Shown one piece after another: positions 63,037 to 64,000 of a stretch of 64,000 nucleotides of DNA. The position numbers and the translations under genes were made by a program. Every line of letters begins with the position of its first letter. The first letter of the stretch is position 1. Below the pieces are notes generated by a model. That model did not search any database. It was not told the origin of the DNA and saw nothing but the letters and a program-made list of their open reading frames with translations. Source of the DNA: an uncultured Mucilaginibacter sp. (GTDB lineage Bacteria; Bacteroidota; Bacteroidia; Sphingobacteriales; Sphingobacteriaceae); contig NZ_CAMLHX010000012.1 in the NCBI RefSeq assembly GCF_946479965.1, forward strand, positions 29,829 through 93,828. The letters are read 5' to 3'.

Positions 63037-63088
63037 CAAAGAGCATATTTAACGCGCGAAGGAGGCGGTAAATATGCTCTTTGTTTTT
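63037..63088 (+). terminator. Rho-independent terminator after the Thr-rich gene
   Basis: A 15-bp perfect stem, 63037-63051 with 63069-63083, carries a 17-base loop, then five T residues. Confidence 0.85.
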
Positions 63089-63149
63089 AGAGTGGGGATG
63101 GTGAGTGAAGTGGCGTGCAAGGCGTTAACTAAGCGGCGAAACCCATCCC

Positions 63150-63350
63150 TACACCCTCCCAAGGGAGGGAATCGCACAAGCCCTTGTTTTTTTGCAGGTA
63201 CAGAAACCACTCCTTCCTCGGGGAAGGCTGCGGCAGAATAGCGCGGTGGCGGAAAGGGGTTTAATGAAGCGACATAACACACCCTCCATAGGAGTCCTTC
63301 GGACCCGCTGCCTCACGTCCCGACGCGCCCCCTCTCTAGAGGGGAGTCTG
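63150..63350. repeat. Hairpin-rich intergenic repeat element
   Basis: Within the 485-base gap 62979-63463, four short perfect stems follow one another: CCCTCCC/GGGAGGG (63154-63169), CCTTCC/GGAAGG (63212-63227), GTCC/GGAC (63294-63304) and CCCCTC/GAGGGG (63329-63344). Reading frames over this stretch look random. It resembles the GC-rich dispersed intergenic mosaic elements of Sphingobacteriaceae genomes, judged from memory, not from a search. Confidence 0.5.
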
Positions 63351-63463
63351 GGTGGATATGATTTCTTTAATGGGATTTCAAATTTCTCAAAACCAACGCG
63401 CCACCCCACCTGTTCTAATATTAACAGAAACAACATTTTTGTAAACTATAGTTAATACATATT

Positions 63464-64000
63464 ATGGCAACATTAAGCAATAAAAGGGTGGCCATCCTTA
63501 CCGAGGAAGGCTTTGAGCAGGTAGAACTGACCAGCCCCTTAGAGGCATTGAAAAACGCGGGCGCACAGGTAGATGTGATATCGCCCAAAAGCGGCAAAAT
63601 TAAAGCATGGAACCATACCGACTGGGGTATTGAGATAGACGTTGACAAGGAACTAAGCACCGTTAGTCCTGATGATTACGACGCGCTGGTGCTTCCCGGC
63701 GGCGTGATGAACCCGGATAAACTGCGCCAGAATAAAGAGGCGGTAGCCTTTGTATCGGCCTTTTTAGATGAGGCCAAACCGGTGGCGGCTATTTGTCATG
63801 GTCCGCAGGTATTGATTGAGACCGGCATGATAGGCGGCCGCAACATGACATCGTACCCATCCCTGCAAACCGACCTTAAAAACGCCGGCGTGCATTGGGT
63901 AGACCAGGAAGTGGTGGTGGATAATGGTTTAGTAACCAGCCGCACGCCCGATGATCTGCCCGCCTTTAACAAAAAAATGATTGAAGAAATTGCTGAAGGG
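63464..64000 (+). CDS. DJ-1/PfpI-family protein, C-terminally cut by the window edge
   Basis: 179 codons from the ATG at 63464 with no stop before the window ends. The start KRVAILTEEGFEQVELTSP is typical, and the catalytic Cys lies in PVAAICHGPQVLIETG (about residue 110), with an acidic Glu near 19 and the nucleophile elbow as in YhbO/PfpI deglycase- or protease-like proteins. It probably acts in glycation or oxidative protein repair. Only a few residues should be missing. Confidence 0.9.
   Translation, partial: MATLSNKRVAILTEEGFEQVELTSPLEALKNAGAQVDVISPKSGKIKAWNHTDWGIEIDVDKELSTVSPDDYDALVLPGGVMNPDKLRQNKEAVAFVSAFLDEAKPVAAICHGPQVLIETGMIGGRNMTSYPSLQTDLKNAGVHWVDQEVVVDNGLVTSRTPDDLPAFNKKMIEEIAEG

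Noticed and set aside
63049..63455. Open frames on both strands over the hairpin-rich gap
   Set aside because: They cross several inverted repeats and have random-looking, Arg/Pro-rich composition.
1..64000. tRNA or rRNA genes
   Set aside because: None of the gaps holds a cloverleaf-like sequence with a T-loop (GGTTCRA) and acceptor stem, or rRNA-like sequence, that I could see; a dedicated scan would be needed to be certain.

Overview
The window looks like chromosome of a Bacteroidota member, most likely a Sphingobacteriaceae relative (Mucilaginibacter or Pedobacter type). The signs are: many exact copies of the Bacteroidota -7 promoter word TAnnTTTG close upstream of genes, weak or absent Shine-Dalgarno sites, a carboxypeptidase-regulatory-domain outer-membrane beta-barrel receptor, LytS/LytTR and TPR-hybrid signalling proteins, DUF4142, DUF4920 and DUF2167 proteins, a bacillithiol-type YtxJ, and RecF-DUF721 and TPR-RibH pairings. 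No rRNA, tRNA, insertion sequence, prophage or CRISPR array was seen. Most of it is housekeeping chromosome with a few accessory islands.

Layout. 0-10 kb: small membrane protein, Crp/Fnr regulator, AhpD-like protein, a CE15-type esterase, DUF2167 protein, Na+/H+ antiporter, SAM-cycle enzyme AhcY, a translationally coupled M23 peptidase-bactofilin pair (cell shape) and two small envelope proteins. 10-24 kb is signalling-rich: a candidate small RNA, a TPR hybrid kinase, a WalJ-like hydrolase, an outer-membrane receptor with a Gly-rich partner, divergent lytS/lytR with candidate 9-12-9 operators, an AhpC/AhpD peroxidase pair and three CheY-like proteins. 24-32 kb: PyrR-like transferase, RlmD and a complete RND tripartite efflux operon. 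32-38 kb: carboxylesterase, a solitary contractile-tail sheath protein, and an IPT/NHL lipoprotein flanked by a direct repeat and a GTTCCA repeat element. 38-47 kb: asparaginase, TatD, two FKBP isomerases, DHH phosphoesterase, DUF721/RecF, TPR protein, RibH, a 37-residue lipoprotein, YtxJ and OsmC.

47-56 kb is the most interesting part: a seven-gene Ter stress operon (HAD, phosphoribosyltransferase, two TerD, TelA, an unrecognised 320-residue-class protein, TerC), followed on the same strand by a three-gene redox-signalling set: cyclic-nucleotide-domain histidine kinase, a fusion of response-regulator receiver + cysteine-less glutaredoxin-like domain + thioredoxin-reductase-like flavoprotein lacking its CxxC, and a UBP-type zinc-finger protein. 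56-64 kb: a TTGCAAC repeat element built like the GTTCCA one, a TetR-controlled membrane protein with two palindromic operators, a YtrA-type GntR/ABC operon with a matching operator, an Omp85-like barrel, a Thr-rich exported protein, a hairpin-rich intergenic repeat and the start of a DJ-1/PfpI protein cut by the window edge.

Themes: oxidative/thiol stress recurs (AhpC/AhpD, a second AhpD-like protein, YtxJ, OsmC, the redox triad, Ter), and several regulators have recognisable operators beside them. All functions are read from sequence by eye; no searches were run.
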